Assembly (NCBI RefSeq): GCF_011745365.1
Contig: NW_024468914.1
Span: forward strand, 890,001 to 954,000
Origin: Cryphonectria parasitica EP155
Taxonomy: Eukaryota > Ascomycota > Sordariomycetes > Diaporthales > Cryphonectriaceae
Direction: 5' to 3'
Length of the DNA stretch: 64,000 nt
The notes under the pieces are model-generated. The model did not search any database. It was not told where the DNA came from and saw only the letters and a program-made list of their open reading frames with translations. Shown here piece by piece: positions 12,036 through 24,480 of the stretch. Both the position numbers and the translations under genes were made by a program. Numbering within the stretch: position 1 is the stretch's first letter; every line of letters begins with the position of its first letter.

Positions 12036-13250
12036 ATGCGTTTGGGTCACAACAGGTGTGTCTACCATATCTTGAAAGTTATATTTGATGTGATGCGTGT
12101 TCATTTCCTTGGAGAATCAGTCAATTGAAGTTTAAGGCAGCAGGAAAATCAATCTTCTTCTTATCCATCCTATGTGCTCGATTACGGCAGCCCGTCATTA
12201 CTGTCGTCTGGTGGCGAAGAAAGTGACGAAAGTGACGAAAGTGATACCAAGATCCTGGAGCCGTACGATCCTAGCATTGACAACAACTTTGAATACCCGA
12301 TATTAAATGCCCCAAGAGAGTGGGGCAGGGTGAAGAAACCTGTGACGAAACCAGTGGTCCAAGACCCAGTCCCACCCCAAGCTTCAACGTCGTGGACCAC
12401 GCCCGAGCAAACTTCGTCCGGCTTCTCAAGCAAGGCTGGAGGGTGTCCGATCTGTGCCGGATTGATTTGCGCCTGTCGAATCCGAGGCGACCGTACAGAT
12501 CCAAGGTCAGGCTTGGGTATTCCGCCTCAAGGCTCGCCCAGACAGAACGAGTATTTCGTCCCCGGTAACGGGATAAACCGAGAGGTTATCACTGCTGATA
12601 TCTGCCGCTATCTTGGAAATGATGCGCTTGTTCGACCTGCAACATACCAAGTATGACCAAATCAACTCCTCCTCATACACCGCGCGCTGTGGTGATGAAA
12701 CCAAGGTAGCAGCAAATGGCATACTAATGCGGGAATTCCTGCAGGATCCCACCACTGGCCAAATGATGCAAGGCTACCGTGTCTCCGCCTACAGACCTCT
12801 TACTCCGGTAAGTATTCCTAAATCCAGTCGATACCTAATTGCCCCAAGCTAAAATCATCGATCCGGTAGAGCATGATTCAAGACCTCAAGAACGATTCTG
12901 CTCGGTGGGAGATGGAGAGAAGGAGCCTCTCAGGAGCCAATGCTACATACCCTGGATCGAATGCCCCTGGGTATAGTGGCTGGGCACCGACCTTGTCTCC
13001 CAGCATGGATCCAAGAGTTACTGCGTATGCCAGTGGAGGAGCATATTGCAGTGGAGGAGCATATGGAGCCATAACTCAGGCAGCCCAGGTCAGCAGTCAT
13101 CCCACATACGGTGGCACAACTTATCCAACAAGCAGCCAGGCGGACTACAGCTCGTACGGCTATTCCTCTGTATACGAGAGGGATCCGCCGCACGAAACAA
13201 CGCCCGAAACACGGAAAGAGAGCAAGGCTCACGGCAGAACCCGGAGATAG
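12036..13250 (+). CDS. Unrecognised protein, Ser/Gly/Tyr-rich, four-exon model
   Basis: I do not recognise this protein. The best model is 12036..12055, 12137..12650, 12706..12807, 12870..13250, about 338 aa. Exon 1 is a 20-nt microexon, chosen because the main frame has no ATG upstream of its acidic SDESDESD stretch; this start is tentative. The middle has a Cys-rich patch (CPICAGLICAC) and a segment VRPATYQ joined to VAANGILMREF, followed by GYRVSAYRPLTP. The C-terminal part is low-complexity, rich in Ser, Gly and Tyr, with a tandem SGGAY repeat, and ends in a basic RTRR tail. The last three exons keep frame with good splice sites. Confidence 0.55.
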
Positions 13251-14297
13251 GCCGGCTGGCGCGATGCTGAAGACACGATAAGCGGTCTCGCAATGGCGTC
13301 CAGACTTGCGTCGATAGCACTGTGACTCGCATGGCTTATGTCAACGATAGGCGTTCTGATGAATTGTCTCACGTTCCACAAGAAAGCAGCAGAATAAGCA
13401 ACAAGAATAAACTCGCAACTTGCTAGTGCAAAATACCAAGGCATAAGAATAATGTAGCATGGCTGGCCCTGAGATGATTTTGATTTTATTGTCACAATGT
13501 CTGTCCAAGACAAAGGCGTGGAGCTTCTCGCCGTAGCGCGGTGATTACCATCCCCTCCACAACAGTCTCATGCGGAAGCTGAACAGATGCGTCTGACACC
13601 AATCTTCAGACTTCGATTGCGAGTTCTCTCGTATAGAAAGAACTGCGCTTCAAGGTATAAAAAAGAAAACGAAGGTCTCTGAACCTAATGGGATAGTTGC
13701 TTACGTGAGAGAATAAAGTATTCGAGTAATTACTTAGTTATTTAGCTATACGAACACCGACAGCAGATAATAAGGACTTGAGCGTAAGTAAGTCATTAGA
13801 CTTGACAGGTAATCAACAGACCCAAGCGACTTGCTAGACAACGTGTGATGACTCTTAATTTCAATACTATGAGATGAAGAGGGACAATGTACTTATACAG
13901 AGAAATAACGATGAGAAAAAGGAAGAGTAAACAACAAGAACAAGAGATGCAAATGAATCAACCCAAGACCTCGGATCCTAACAATGCAGAAGACGGATAG
14001 CACCGGAATTTGCTTTCTTGAGCGGGACTCGCTACTATCAACAGCCGCGGTTTCATTCGGCCCAGTGCAGTCGGCTCCGGCACTTTAGAACTAACACTGC
14101 GGTACCGCTTGGCTTATCTTGAACCACCACCGCATCTCTTCGAGTTCACCTTCAAGAGACAGCAGACATTCATTCTGTAGACGACGATTCGTGAAAACTA
14201 CAAGTGTGAAAACTACTCGTACACCTGTAAGAAGGACCTGGCACTGCAAGTTTCCAATACAAGCCACTAGAAATCGACCAATCATTCATCATCAGAC
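13251..14297. other. Intergenic region, about 1 kb
   Basis: AT-rich in the middle (about 13680-13960) with no supported gene. The right end is the promoter of the first amidase gene. Confidence 0.5.
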
Positions 14298-16325
14298 ATG
14301 GCGCCGTGGCAAGAGCAAGTCAAGGTTGCCCTCGAGGCCCGGGAAAAGTCAACCCCAAAGCAGTGGCTACTGCCAGAGGACAAGCTGCCTCCGAAAACAC
14401 AGCAAAACGTCGTGGACGTGCCCAGAACGTCAGGGATCTTGACAGAGGAGGAGGTCGAGATCACGGAGCAGGACGTGCCTCAGCTGCTGGAAGCATATCG
14501 CACCAAGAAGTGGACAGTGAGACAGGTTGTGACGGCCTTTCTGAAGAAGTCTGTCATTATTCACCAGCTGGTACTTAAACTCATGATCTTCTCTTCTCTT
14601 CCCTTCTCTCTTCAGCCCCCAAAACAACACACCTCTGTTCCCTCTCTCTCTAACTCTCACCAGACCAACTTCGTCACCGAGTTCCTCGCCGACGAGGCCC
14701 TCCAGCGCGCAGACGACCTGGACACCCACCTAGCCACCCAAGGAAGCCTCTCGGGCCCGCTCCACGGGATCCCCGTCTCCGTCAAGGAGCAGCTCTCCCT
14801 GGCAAACCACATCAACCACGGCGGCTTCGTCGCCCTCATCGCCAACCCCGCGCCCGCCCAGGACGCCCACCTCGCCCGCCTCTTCCGCCAGGCCGGCGCC
14901 GTCCTCATCACCCGCACCAACATCCCCCAGAGCCTGATGCACCTGGACTGCGAGAACAACATCCTCGGCCGCACCCTCAACCCGCGCCACCTGCTGCTGT
15001 CGCCAGGTGGCTCCTCGGGCGGCGAGGGCGTGAGCATCGGCGCCCGCTGTGCTGCCCTGGGTATCGGCACCGATATTGGCGGCAGCGTGCGCATCCCCGC
15101 TGCGTTTAATGCTTGTTATGGCCTGCGGCCTACGGCGCTGCGCGTGCCTGTGCTCGGGCAGACGGGCGTCTCGCTGGGCCAGGAGAGCATTCGTGGCGTG
15201 GCGGGCCCGCTGGCCCATAGTGTGGAAGGGCTGGAGATCTGGATGAGGAGTGTGCTGGAGCAGGAGCCTTGGGAGTATGAGACGAGCTTGATGCCTGTGC
15301 CTTGGAGGAAGGATGTGAAGCTTGGGAAGGGGGAGTTTGTCGTGGGTGTCTTGTGGGATGATGGGTTGGTCACTTTCTTTCTTGAAATCTTTCTTGTGTC
15401 TTTCCATCGTTACTTGGTTTTTTTCTTCTTCTTTCCAAGTATGCAACATTTACTGACGATTCATACATTTGGAACAGCATCGTCAAGCCTCATCCTCCAA
15501 TACTACGAGCCTTGAAACATGCAGTCTCGAGGCTCAAAGAAGCCGGCGTCAAGGTGGTGGACTGGGAACCTTACGATCACCAGCGCGGCTGGGATGTTCT
15601 CGTGCGCCTTCTCCTCTTCTTTCCTTCCCCTCTTATCATATCCATACTTTCACTCCTGCTAATCATCCTCCTTCCCAAAAGGCTCCTTTATACTTCCCAG
15701 ACGGAGGTCAGCGCTGGCTCACCGCCATGTCCAACACAGGCGAACCCATCCTCCCTCTAACCCAACATGCCCTGGACTTCTCCATCAGCACAGGCAAGAC
15801 CCCGCTGACCATCCCCGACAACTGGGACCTCAACGTCGCCCGCGAGACTTACCGGCGCGAGCACCACCTGCTCATGAAGACCCGCGGTGTGGACTTCATC
15901 TTGTGTCCTGTGTACCCTGGCGCAGGTGTTCTACAGGGCCAGCCTCGGTATTGGGGGTATACGAGTATCTGGAACATCCTGGATCTTCCGGCGGCTGTCT
16001 TGCCGAGTGGGCTGGCGTGTGACAAGGTCGTGGATGGGAAGGATGAAGGGTTCAAGGCGATGAATGAGAAGGACGAGGAGGAGCAGAAGGCTTGTGAGTT
16101 GACTGACTGACTGATCTTATCCCATGCTCTGCGGTCTCATCTGCGGGACGGGAATCTTTCCTTGTGATTTTGGATGGCTAAAAACTGACATGGCAACTTG
16201 CAGATGACCCGGAGTTGTTCCACGGCTTCCCCATTGCTCTGCAGCTCGTCGGCAAGAGGTTCAGAGACGAGGATGTTCTTGCTGCCGCAAAGGTTTTGGA
16301 CGACGCCCTCAAGAGCAAGAAGTAA
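14298..16325 (+). CDS. Amidase-signature family hydrolase (acetamidase-like)
   Basis: Five exons: 14298..14570, 14664..15364, 15478..15601, 15682..16093, 16204..16325, giving 543 aa with consistent phases. The Ser-cisSer-Lys triad is visible: Lys132 in PVSVKEQ, the cis-Ser in PGGSSGGE (about 208-209) and the nucleophile Ser232 in GTDIGGSVR. The fold hydrolyses amides to acid and ammonia, often for nitrogen use, and the length fits fungal acetamidase-like enzymes. A second amidase of the same class lies 17 kb away (32980..34796) on the other strand. The substrate cannot be read from the sequence. Confidence 0.92.
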
Positions 16326-16528
16326 TTGACAACCGGCGAGCAGACAGGCAGATTATAAGTATAACTGGAGAACCTGGGTGCATCTCTCTACTGATTAGAC
16401 GGTCAACAAGGCGAACACACCTGACTTGTACAGGAACTAGAAGCTGGTCGGTAGATTCCACAAATAGAGGAATGGCATAGACGAACACCAGATCAAGAGT
16501 AGAATGATACATTCAGTTACAAAGAAGG

Positions 16529-18857
16529 TCACAGCTTTGCAAGCAGAACACTCGCGGCCTCCTTAAGCCTCTCCTTGGCATCCTGAATCTGTCTCAGACT
16601 AGGTGGCATGCCCGTCAGGCTGTTTTCCGGCGGTCTGCTGTCAGCTCGCGCAGCCAATAGGTCCATACACTCCTGTATTAGCATGTGGCACCTCTCGATG
16701 GATTTTAGGTCCTCTTTGTGCTTCTCTACTTCTTCTGGTGACATGATCAGCGGAGGGGCCGGGATCTGGCTGACCTTGGCAGGCAGTGGAGGCATTGGTG
16801 GTGGTGGAGGATGAGGGGGATGGGGTGGCGGCATGATGTTGATCACGTCGGATGGGGGATGAGTGGGCAGCCCTGCGGGTGAAGCAAGATATTCGTATCC
16901 TTCTGTCGTGATGAGACCCGTTGGGGTCAAGTACTTCTGGGGTGGTTTGCCGTGGGTTGGGTAGGGGAAGAGACCAAACTGCGCCATGTATTCGGCCTCT
17001 GGCTTTTGCGGCTGAGCAAGACTCGGCAGGGGAGCGAGCGGCCGAGGCGCAATCGGCCGCAGAGAAGGAGGGCGCGGTGCGATGTTGACGAGACGTCGGC
17101 TAGCGAAGCCAGGTGGAGGAGCTTGTGTCGTCACGTCTGCTGGATCGAGATCATCTGCTATATCTCGTGGAGGAGGGCCTTCTTGACCGGCATCTTCCCA
17201 CGGCTTATCAAAGTCGTTGTCGCTGAAGTTAGAGTCGGATGTCATGCCAGTGGTGACTTGCAGTGCTGACAATTGCGGCTGCAGCGACGTAGAGGAATCC
17301 ACATTTAAGTCCAAGGATGACGCGACCTGGCGCTCTACCGCAACCTGGCTGTCCTGCTCGTCCTCGCGAGCCTCGTCAGCATCTGTCCCTTCACCATCAT
17401 CCAGAACCTCTTGGTCGCTCTCGGCTTCGTCACTCGATGTCTCCATTACCTCCTGCAGTGCATCTGTTCCAGCGAGAGCCATCGCCGAAGGGCCCTGTGC
17501 TGATCCCGTTGGAGCCATGCCGTCCTGGGCAGGAGGAGTGAAGATTGGGTCGAAGGTGTGAGGTAGAAAGTCCACGCCGGGTAACTTGTTGAGAACATTT
17601 GTACCAAAGCTTCCAGCCTTTCTTCTTTCTGCCGAGAGGGCTCTCAAGTGCTGCTGCTGTTGCTGCTGCTGCTGCGCATTGCGTCCCAGAAGAGCAGGGT
17701 CATTCGTCGACTTAGGCCTCGCATCACCCATGAGCCTATACCCATACTCCCGCCTGGCATCCCGTGCAACCTCCTCGCTCATCTTGCTCCTCACCCAGCC
17801 ATCCACGTCCACAACGCCCAGCTCTTGGGCGATGCTCTCAAACTGCTCCTTCTGAGCCTTGGCCGCCCGGTTCCGAGCTGTGCCGCGGATATTCTCGACG
17901 CTGCGCTGCGTGTCCTCGGTCAGGCCCCAGACGGTACGCAACCGTTCGACAGTGGCAGCGCCCCTCTTGAGCCTGACACCACGGGCGCTGAGATTCTCTG
18001 CGATCTGTGCTGCCGACAGGCCCTCTTTTGTCATGCGCGTGATCTCGGCCTTGCGCAGGACGCGGATGCGCACTCGCTTGACGGGGACGGGGTCACTGTT
18101 GGACAACCGCTGGGCGTGGTCGAGGTGGGCCTTACGGATGTTGGCGAGACCTTGCTCGGTCATTCGTCTCTGTGCCTAATCTTTCCAACCATGGAATTCT
18201 TTCTGTGTTAGACCAGCCAGGCGCGTCAAGAGCATGGGCAGAACACAGACAGACAGACTGACTGACCCTCTGTCGGAGACCCCATTTCATCCTCTGCCTC
18301 GCAACAGCCCGATTGCTCGTCTCGACGCCCATGGCGATGAGAGCATCAGCGATAGTCTGGCAACCTTCGCCCTTTTTCGTGCGCGTCTCGATTTCGTCCC
18401 TGAACTCGTCCAGGTTTGAGCCCAGCTTGCCCCTCGTCTTGGGATACACCCATGGTTGTCCTTTCGGGTCAAGACCCCCATGCGCGTCCAGACCCGCTGC
18501 CCAGCTCAGGTCTGCGCTGCTCGTGTCCATGCCGTTCAGCAAGGCGTCTGGGTCTTGAGGTTGCCTGCGTGTGATGAGTCGGAGCGAGGCATAGTCAGTG
18601 CCTGGTGTGACGGGATTGCGTGCGCCGTCTGTTGTTGTGCTCGCCGCATGTCCTCTCGTCCCATTGCCCGCATGTCCAGCATGAGTGTTGTTTGCATTAT
18701 TTTCGGTCGTAACATCTCGTTGCAGGACGGCATTTTGCAGCTGGACTAGACGAAGCTCTTCGTCTTCTGTCGTGGAGGTATTTCGATTCGAAGGGGGAGG
18801 AGGATGACTTTCATTGTCTTGGGTTTCATGTCGGCGGGCGTATGCGCCAGTGGGCAT
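16529..18857 (-). CDS. Large putative nuclear protein with two HTH-like segments (Clr5-like)
   Basis: Two exons, 18267..18857 and 16529..18175, giving 745 aa; a nearby alternative acceptor would remove two residues at the junction. The N-terminal third holds two short helical segments that look like paired helix-turn-helix units: about residues 150-197 (GCQTIADALIAMGVE...) and about 228-282 (SAAQIAENLSARGVRL...). Both end in W-G-L, as in fungal Clr5-type domains. A run of eight Gln follows near residue 355. The C-terminal half is acidic, then Pro-rich with a polyproline stretch. This layout suggests a DNA-binding protein with a disordered activation or interaction region. The family assignment is inference. 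Confidence 0.7.
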
Positions 18858-19735
18858 CTTGGAGGGCTCGCATGGGATGCGTCGTGGGATGGTCGTCGAC
18901 TTGGTGTGGTCGTTATTGTTTATGTCGTAAGGGCCTCAGACACAGGCCAGCGAAGGTGGGGTGGATGAGCTCTTGCCTCATTTGGCAGAAACAGATGTCA
19001 GCCACAATTTTAAAGCCACGCCACAAGGTCAGCCACGAACAGCCACTCAGGAAGAAGAGGAAGGAGACGAGGACAGGAAAGAAAAAAAGGTTATAAATAA
19101 AGGATAGATTTTCATTTACAATAAGCAGGAATAAAGTTGAAGAGATGTAAATATGGGGAAAGAAAGTTGTATTGGATCGAGTATAATCAAAGGACAAGAG
19201 GAAAGGCTGAACAAAGGTCCTCGAGCAAAGACAAGAATTGAGATAATTAGGTACTTAAGGATTAGAAGATTAAAACAGACAATATTGGGGGAAAAAATCA
19301 GAAGAGAAGAGGAAAGGCAGTCATGCACAGGACTGATAATCAACATGCGCTGTACGACGGCCAAGTTCCAAAATGCTGCTCCCAACTCCAAACGTTGATG
19401 CCCATTCCAAGACGATGCAGTTGTTACTGTGCTTACATATAGGGTCTCTTCTTTGGTTCATCTCCTTTTCTTTCTTCTGTTGTTTTCTTCACTTCTGTTT
19501 GCAAAGAAAATTACATGCCGACGTCCAACGAGATAATGTATGCATCACAACTGTAAATATCAATTCATCAACGTGACACAATGACAAAGGCATGCACATG
19601 CGTAATGGTTGAATGCTGTTCATTCCAATAACATGGATCGATCTGGTGGATATGAAACAGTCAATGACAGAAACAGGAAATTCATCTTTCCAGAATCTTG
19701 GGTTTCTGAGTAGACACGAATTTATCCCCAGCCAT
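18858..19735. other. Intergenic region, about 0.9 kb
   Basis: Promoter of the HTH-like protein (left) and 3' flank of the TauD-like gene (right). The stretch around 19080-19320 is AT/purine-rich. No gene supported. Confidence 0.5.
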
Positions 19736-21234
19736 CTAAGCAGGACCATCGACCTCCTTCTCATCCTCACCCAGCAGCCCCAAGGCCTGACGCCGAGTGG
19801 GCGAGCTCGGGTCAAAGTAGGGCTTCTCACACAGGGAAGTGACCCGAGTGCCATGACGAGGGTGTCGGCCACCATAGTCCCAGCTGGCGTTGTGGTTGGT
19901 AATTCTGTAAAGAGAGTGATCCCAAAATTAGCCTCTGCTCGAGTCTGATGCACATTCTGACACCTTCTTCGGAGTACTTGATTACTGACCTGTTGTCCCA
20001 GATGGCGCTCGTGCCCTGCGTCCACTTGAAGCGGACCTGGATGTCGGGGTTCGACTCGTACACATCACACAGGTAGTTCAGGATGACATCGCTCTCTGGC
20101 TTGTCGAGGCCTACGATCCGGTGGCACATGGCCCGGTTGACAAAGAGGGACTTCCAGCCCGTGGCGGGATGGGTGCGGACGATGGGGTGGATCCTCTCGA
20201 TATACTTTGGTCCCTCCTCAGGGTGATCACGGTCGAGGTAGGGGTGAGCTACATTAGATAACAAGAAAATTAGAACATGAAATATCAGTAGAAGAGAGGA
20301 GAGACGCAAGAATTAATGAATCACTGACCTGAACGGAATACACCCAGCTTGCCGTCAATGATCTTGCGGAAGTCTGGAGACAGCTTCTCGTAAGCAGAGT
20401 AGCCGCTCGCCCAGAGAGTATCACCGCCCGTGGGGGGAATCGTGTCGTTGTGTAGGTGGGTGTATCCGGCCGGGTGCAGCTCATGGACAAGGTCGCTGTG
20501 CCAGCGAGACGCGCCGCCAGGCTTGCGGAAGCCTGTCTGACGCTCGGTTGCCATCAGGTCGGGCCAGATAATGCTGACGCCGGGAAGTCCTGGTACTTGA
20601 GGCACTTGGGGCTAGATAGAGACGAAAACGAGATGTCAGAAACTACTTCATCATGTCTTTGTCCGTGCTGTAGATGCAAAATGAACATAGGAAAGGCCTT
20701 GGGAATAATCAAGGAAAAACGCACATGAACCTCGACCTCGCCAAACCATTCTCCCAGCTGCCAAAAAGGTTAGCTCAAAAATAAACTCCTAGAAAGACTT
20801 GTTATTCTCTTGTAATGACTTGCCGACTTCTGCTGCTGAGGAGACAGATCTTGGTCGCGGAAGAAAACAACACTGCGCTCAGCAACAAGCAGGGCCAGCT
20901 CGTCCTTTTGCTGGTCCGTGAGGTCCTTGAGCTGCAGGCCCTCGATCTCGGTGCCGATGTGCGTCGTGAGGTCAGTCACTTTGGTGGCTGCCGAGAGCAG
21001 GGCCTTCTTCTCCTTGTCGGCCCTCGAACCCGGGTCGACGTAGGGCCGTTCGACATTGCGGATCTTGTAGACATCGTCGAGGAAGAGAGGCCTCGAGGGT
21101 CTGTATGGGTAGCCGTTGCTCAGGTCAATGCCTGCCTTCTTGAGACGGATGGCTGTTGGCTCTGGAAGGCCCAGGTTGTCCTTCTTGGGCTCGACATAAT
21201 CAACAATGTCGGGAACAATGGGAGCTGGAGCCAT
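19736..21234 (-). CDS. TauD/TfdA-type Fe(II)/2-oxoglutarate dioxygenase (sulfonate dioxygenase-like)
   Basis: Five exons: 20824..21234, 20725..20757, 20329..20611, 19990..20248, 19736..19904, giving 384 aa. The metal-binding set is visible: His186 and Asp188 in RWHSDL, and a distal His333 in ITNHNASWDYGG, with the 2-oxoglutarate-binding Arg in the following segment (342-349). TauD-type enzymes oxidise taurine or related sulfonates, releasing sulfite; other members act on herbicides or amino-acid derivatives. Intron 1 appears to be GC-AG (donor TCG/GCAAGT): neither nearby GT keeps frame, while this one joins QQQKS to LGEWFGEVEVH. Exon 2 is only 33 nt. It is divergent from a permease gene, which supports a transport-plus-degradation role. 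Confidence 0.9.
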
Positions 21235-22814
21235 GATGTATATGTATCGCTGTTTACTCCAAGTAGACACGCGAGATAGTATCAAGTAAATACGAAGTAA
21301 TAGTCTTTTGGTGGTGATAGCAAGATCGCCACGAAAGTGATCTTATTCTGCAAACTCTGATCTCGTTTCTACTCTCTGTATGTTTTCTCCAAATAACACT
21401 GCTGTCCATGTCCCGTCCACATGAAGATTATATATCCCCGGGCATCCTCATCGACTTTCTAATCTACTATTGCATCAATTACCCCGATCAGACACACACA
21501 CGGCCCACAAATGCCACGAAGGCAAGCACGTATTTCTAAGCATCATGTGTATCCTAGGCCTGCCCCTCTCCCCCCAAATCTCCAAACCAGCAGCTTGCAA
21601 TTATTAACCAGATGCGGAGAAGATGCATCACCAAAACCAGTGTGTGTCTGAGGTCATTCGCAGTCTACCCTGCATGCAGTGACTGATAGTGCAAGCCACC
21701 TTTCGTACAAATCAGAAGAGCTGTCGGCCCTCCACGATGCGCGACACGAGCAGCAACCCCATAATTACAGTTTTACAGTAGAGCATGCATTGGCACGCCA
21801 TCGCCATCGCGGGGCTTGCGATCATCAAATGGAAAACTAGTGCGCTTACTCGCCGTCTAATTCCCCAAAGACCGGGATTGGAAATACCACCCAGAGTATG
21901 TAGATCCAGGGCTTGCTATCTGCGGGGTCTCTTCTCTCTCGCGCAACACGTACCTCGTACTAGGTTCTGAGGATGGCAGTGGTGGGGGGGAAGCATATTG
22001 CGTGCTCGTGATCGCGTCTGGTGTCATGACGGATTGTGCAGATACACTACGCGCACCTTGGAGCTCGGGTAAAGAAAGGCGAATATCATTATGGTACACA
22101 GGCGGGGTTCTCTCTATTCTTCTTTTCTAGAGCGGCCCATCGGATCCGAACAACAAGATACGAATGATGCAGCTGCAGTTGGCAGAGAATCTTCACTAGA
22201 ACCAAGTAGTCATTAGTCTGTCAAATTTAGGGAAGATGTTCATCCTTCACGAGGCTACGGGAGATCCTCGGGCTCATTTGTTTTACATAATTATCCACAA
22301 TTGCGCCCAAACGGATGCAAGTTAATTATCGTGCGCTCGGGCGGTGGCCATTGTTGGGGTTCTGGTTTGGTTATCCTATATTCTAGTCACTGACTTTACT
22401 AGTAAAAATATGCATTGCTATGGTATAATTGGTACTGCAAAAAAGGTGTTGGGCGGATGACGCACCGCCATGGCTGTCAGCACGCCATCCCGATATCCAC
22501 GATGGCGAGAACCCGCAACGTGGGGCGTGCAGGGCGTGTGTTGATAACTTTGGTACCTCTCACTAGTCGTTCAACGTTCGCTCCATCTATAAGCTGGCTT
22601 GTCACGCAGCTCGTTCTGGTCGAATACCATATAATGCAGCTGTATGGCGTGCTGCGTTTCGTTGGACTTTTTGGGCAATCAGATTGGCTGACTCGAGTAC
22701 GACGAAAAGATACTGTCACTGTTGTCTTCGTATCTTTTACTCGCCAAGCTGTAGCCAGCCCGTTGAAGAGGAAATAATTCGACCGGACATCAGCACTAAT
22801 CGGTTCTAAATACG
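21235..22814. other. Divergent intergenic region between dioxygenase and permease genes
   Basis: About 1.6 kb between two divergently transcribed genes, so it should hold both promoters and could coordinate them. No open gene is supported. I saw no unmistakable regulator site. Confidence 0.55.
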
Positions 22815-24480
22815 ATGGCAGTCTCAGTCACCGGGCCGGCCGACAGCGAGGCCGAGAAGACCGCACGCGTCTCAATCTCTCAGTCGGATGAGAAGCATGG
22901 CCACAATGTTCCCGAGTCGGACGATGCGGACTCGCACTCATCGATTACAGTGCAGACTGTTCCCAAGAGGACATGGCGATCGTACTTGTGGGATACATTC
23001 GACAAGTCGCCGGAGGAGCGACGGTTTCTCTTCAAGCTGGATGCAGTCATCCTGACATTTGCTTCTCTTGGTTACTTTATCAAGTACCTTGACCAGGTGG
23101 GACACCCTAAAAAATTCTTTCGAAGGCAATTGGTCAGGACATTTGTAATTAACCTCTTTTTATTGCAGGTGAACATCAGCAATGCCTATGTCAGTGGTAT
23201 GGAAGAGGACATGCACCTCTATGGCAACCAGCTCAATATCATGACGACCACATGGACGGTCGGATACGTGATAGGTGAAGTGCCAATGTAAGTTGCCCAG
23301 GACCTCTCGAATATTGTAATTACAAATCGAAATCGCACCATCCATGCTGACCAATTCACCAAGCAACCTGCTCCTCACCAAGGTCCGCCCGTCCTATGTG
23401 ATTCCCGCCTGCGAGACCATCTGGGCCGTCTTGACCATCCTCATGACGAAATGTACCAACGCCCAGCAGATGTACGTGCTGCGCTTCTTCATCGGCCTGG
23501 CCGAGTCTGGCTTTTACCCGGGCATGCAGTACATTATCGGGTCCTGGTACCGGAAAGACGAGCTCGCCCGTCGATCGTGCATCTTCCACGCCTCGTCCGC
23601 CATTGGAGCCATGTTCTCAGGTTATCTCATGGCTGCCGTGTACCATCTGGGCGGCGTGGATGGCTTCAAAGGGTGGCAGTGGCTCTTCATCGTCAACACG
23701 GTCATCTCGCTGCCCATCGCCCTCGCAGGTTTCTTCCTGTTCCCTGACGTTCCCGAGATCTGCCGTGCCTTCTACCTCTCCAAAGAGGAGATCGCTCTGG
23801 CGCAGAAGCGCATGGAGCTGGAAGGGCGTGCAAACCGTGGCAAGTATACCAAGGCCAAGGTCAAGAAGATATTCTCCAGCTGGCACATCTACCTCCTGAC
23901 GCTGCTGTATGTGCTCTTTAACAACGGAAACGGCTATGGAAGCCAGCCTGTGTTTGCCGACTGGCTCAAGCTACAAGGATACAGCACCGTCCAGGTCAAC
24001 ACGTACCCGACAATCACACAGGCCGTCCAGGTCATCACGACTTTCATCTACGCCTGGACCTCTGACACGCTGTGCGGAGGCGCAAGATGGCCGCCGATTG
24101 TGTACTCGGGCGTCAACAACTTTGTCATCAATATATCCATGGCCGTTTGGAATATTCCTGTAGGTTGGAAGTGGGCCTGCTTCATCCTGCAAGGTTTTGG
24201 TGGCGGTATCAGTGGGTTGATCATGGCCTGGGCGCACGAGATCTGCAGCGACGACAATGAGGAGCGGGCTCTGGTGGTGGGCACCATGAACGAGATGGCA
24301 TATGTCTTCCAGGCCTGGCTGCCAAATATAATCTGGCTGGAGACGAGTGCGCCAGAATTCCACAAGGGCTTCATGACCATGATTTTCTTTGCTGTAGGAT
24401 TGGTATTTACGGCTTTTGTGGTGCGACATTTACACCACAGGGAGAGGGCCATGAAGCTTAGGGCTGCAGATGTGTACTAG
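22815..24480 (+). CDS. MFS permease, allantoate/pantothenate (DAL5-like) family
   Basis: Three exons, 22815..23096, 23169..23287, 23364..24480, giving 505 aa. A hydrophilic N-terminus is followed by about 12 hydrophobic segments. Family marks include YLDQ joined to VNISNAYVSGMEEDM and the motif RFFIGLAESGFYPGMQYIIGSW. This family imports small anions such as allantoate, pantothenate, nicotinate or related acids by proton symport at the plasma membrane. Intron 1 is 72 nt, a multiple of three and free of stops, so retention would add 24 residues; the family alignment supports its removal. It sits between the TauD-like and FMO genes and may supply their substrate. Confidence 0.92.

Noticed and set aside
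22415..22777. 120-codon rightward frame in the dioxygenase-permease gap
   Set aside because: Low similarity to any family and typical of random composition; the region is better read as promoter.
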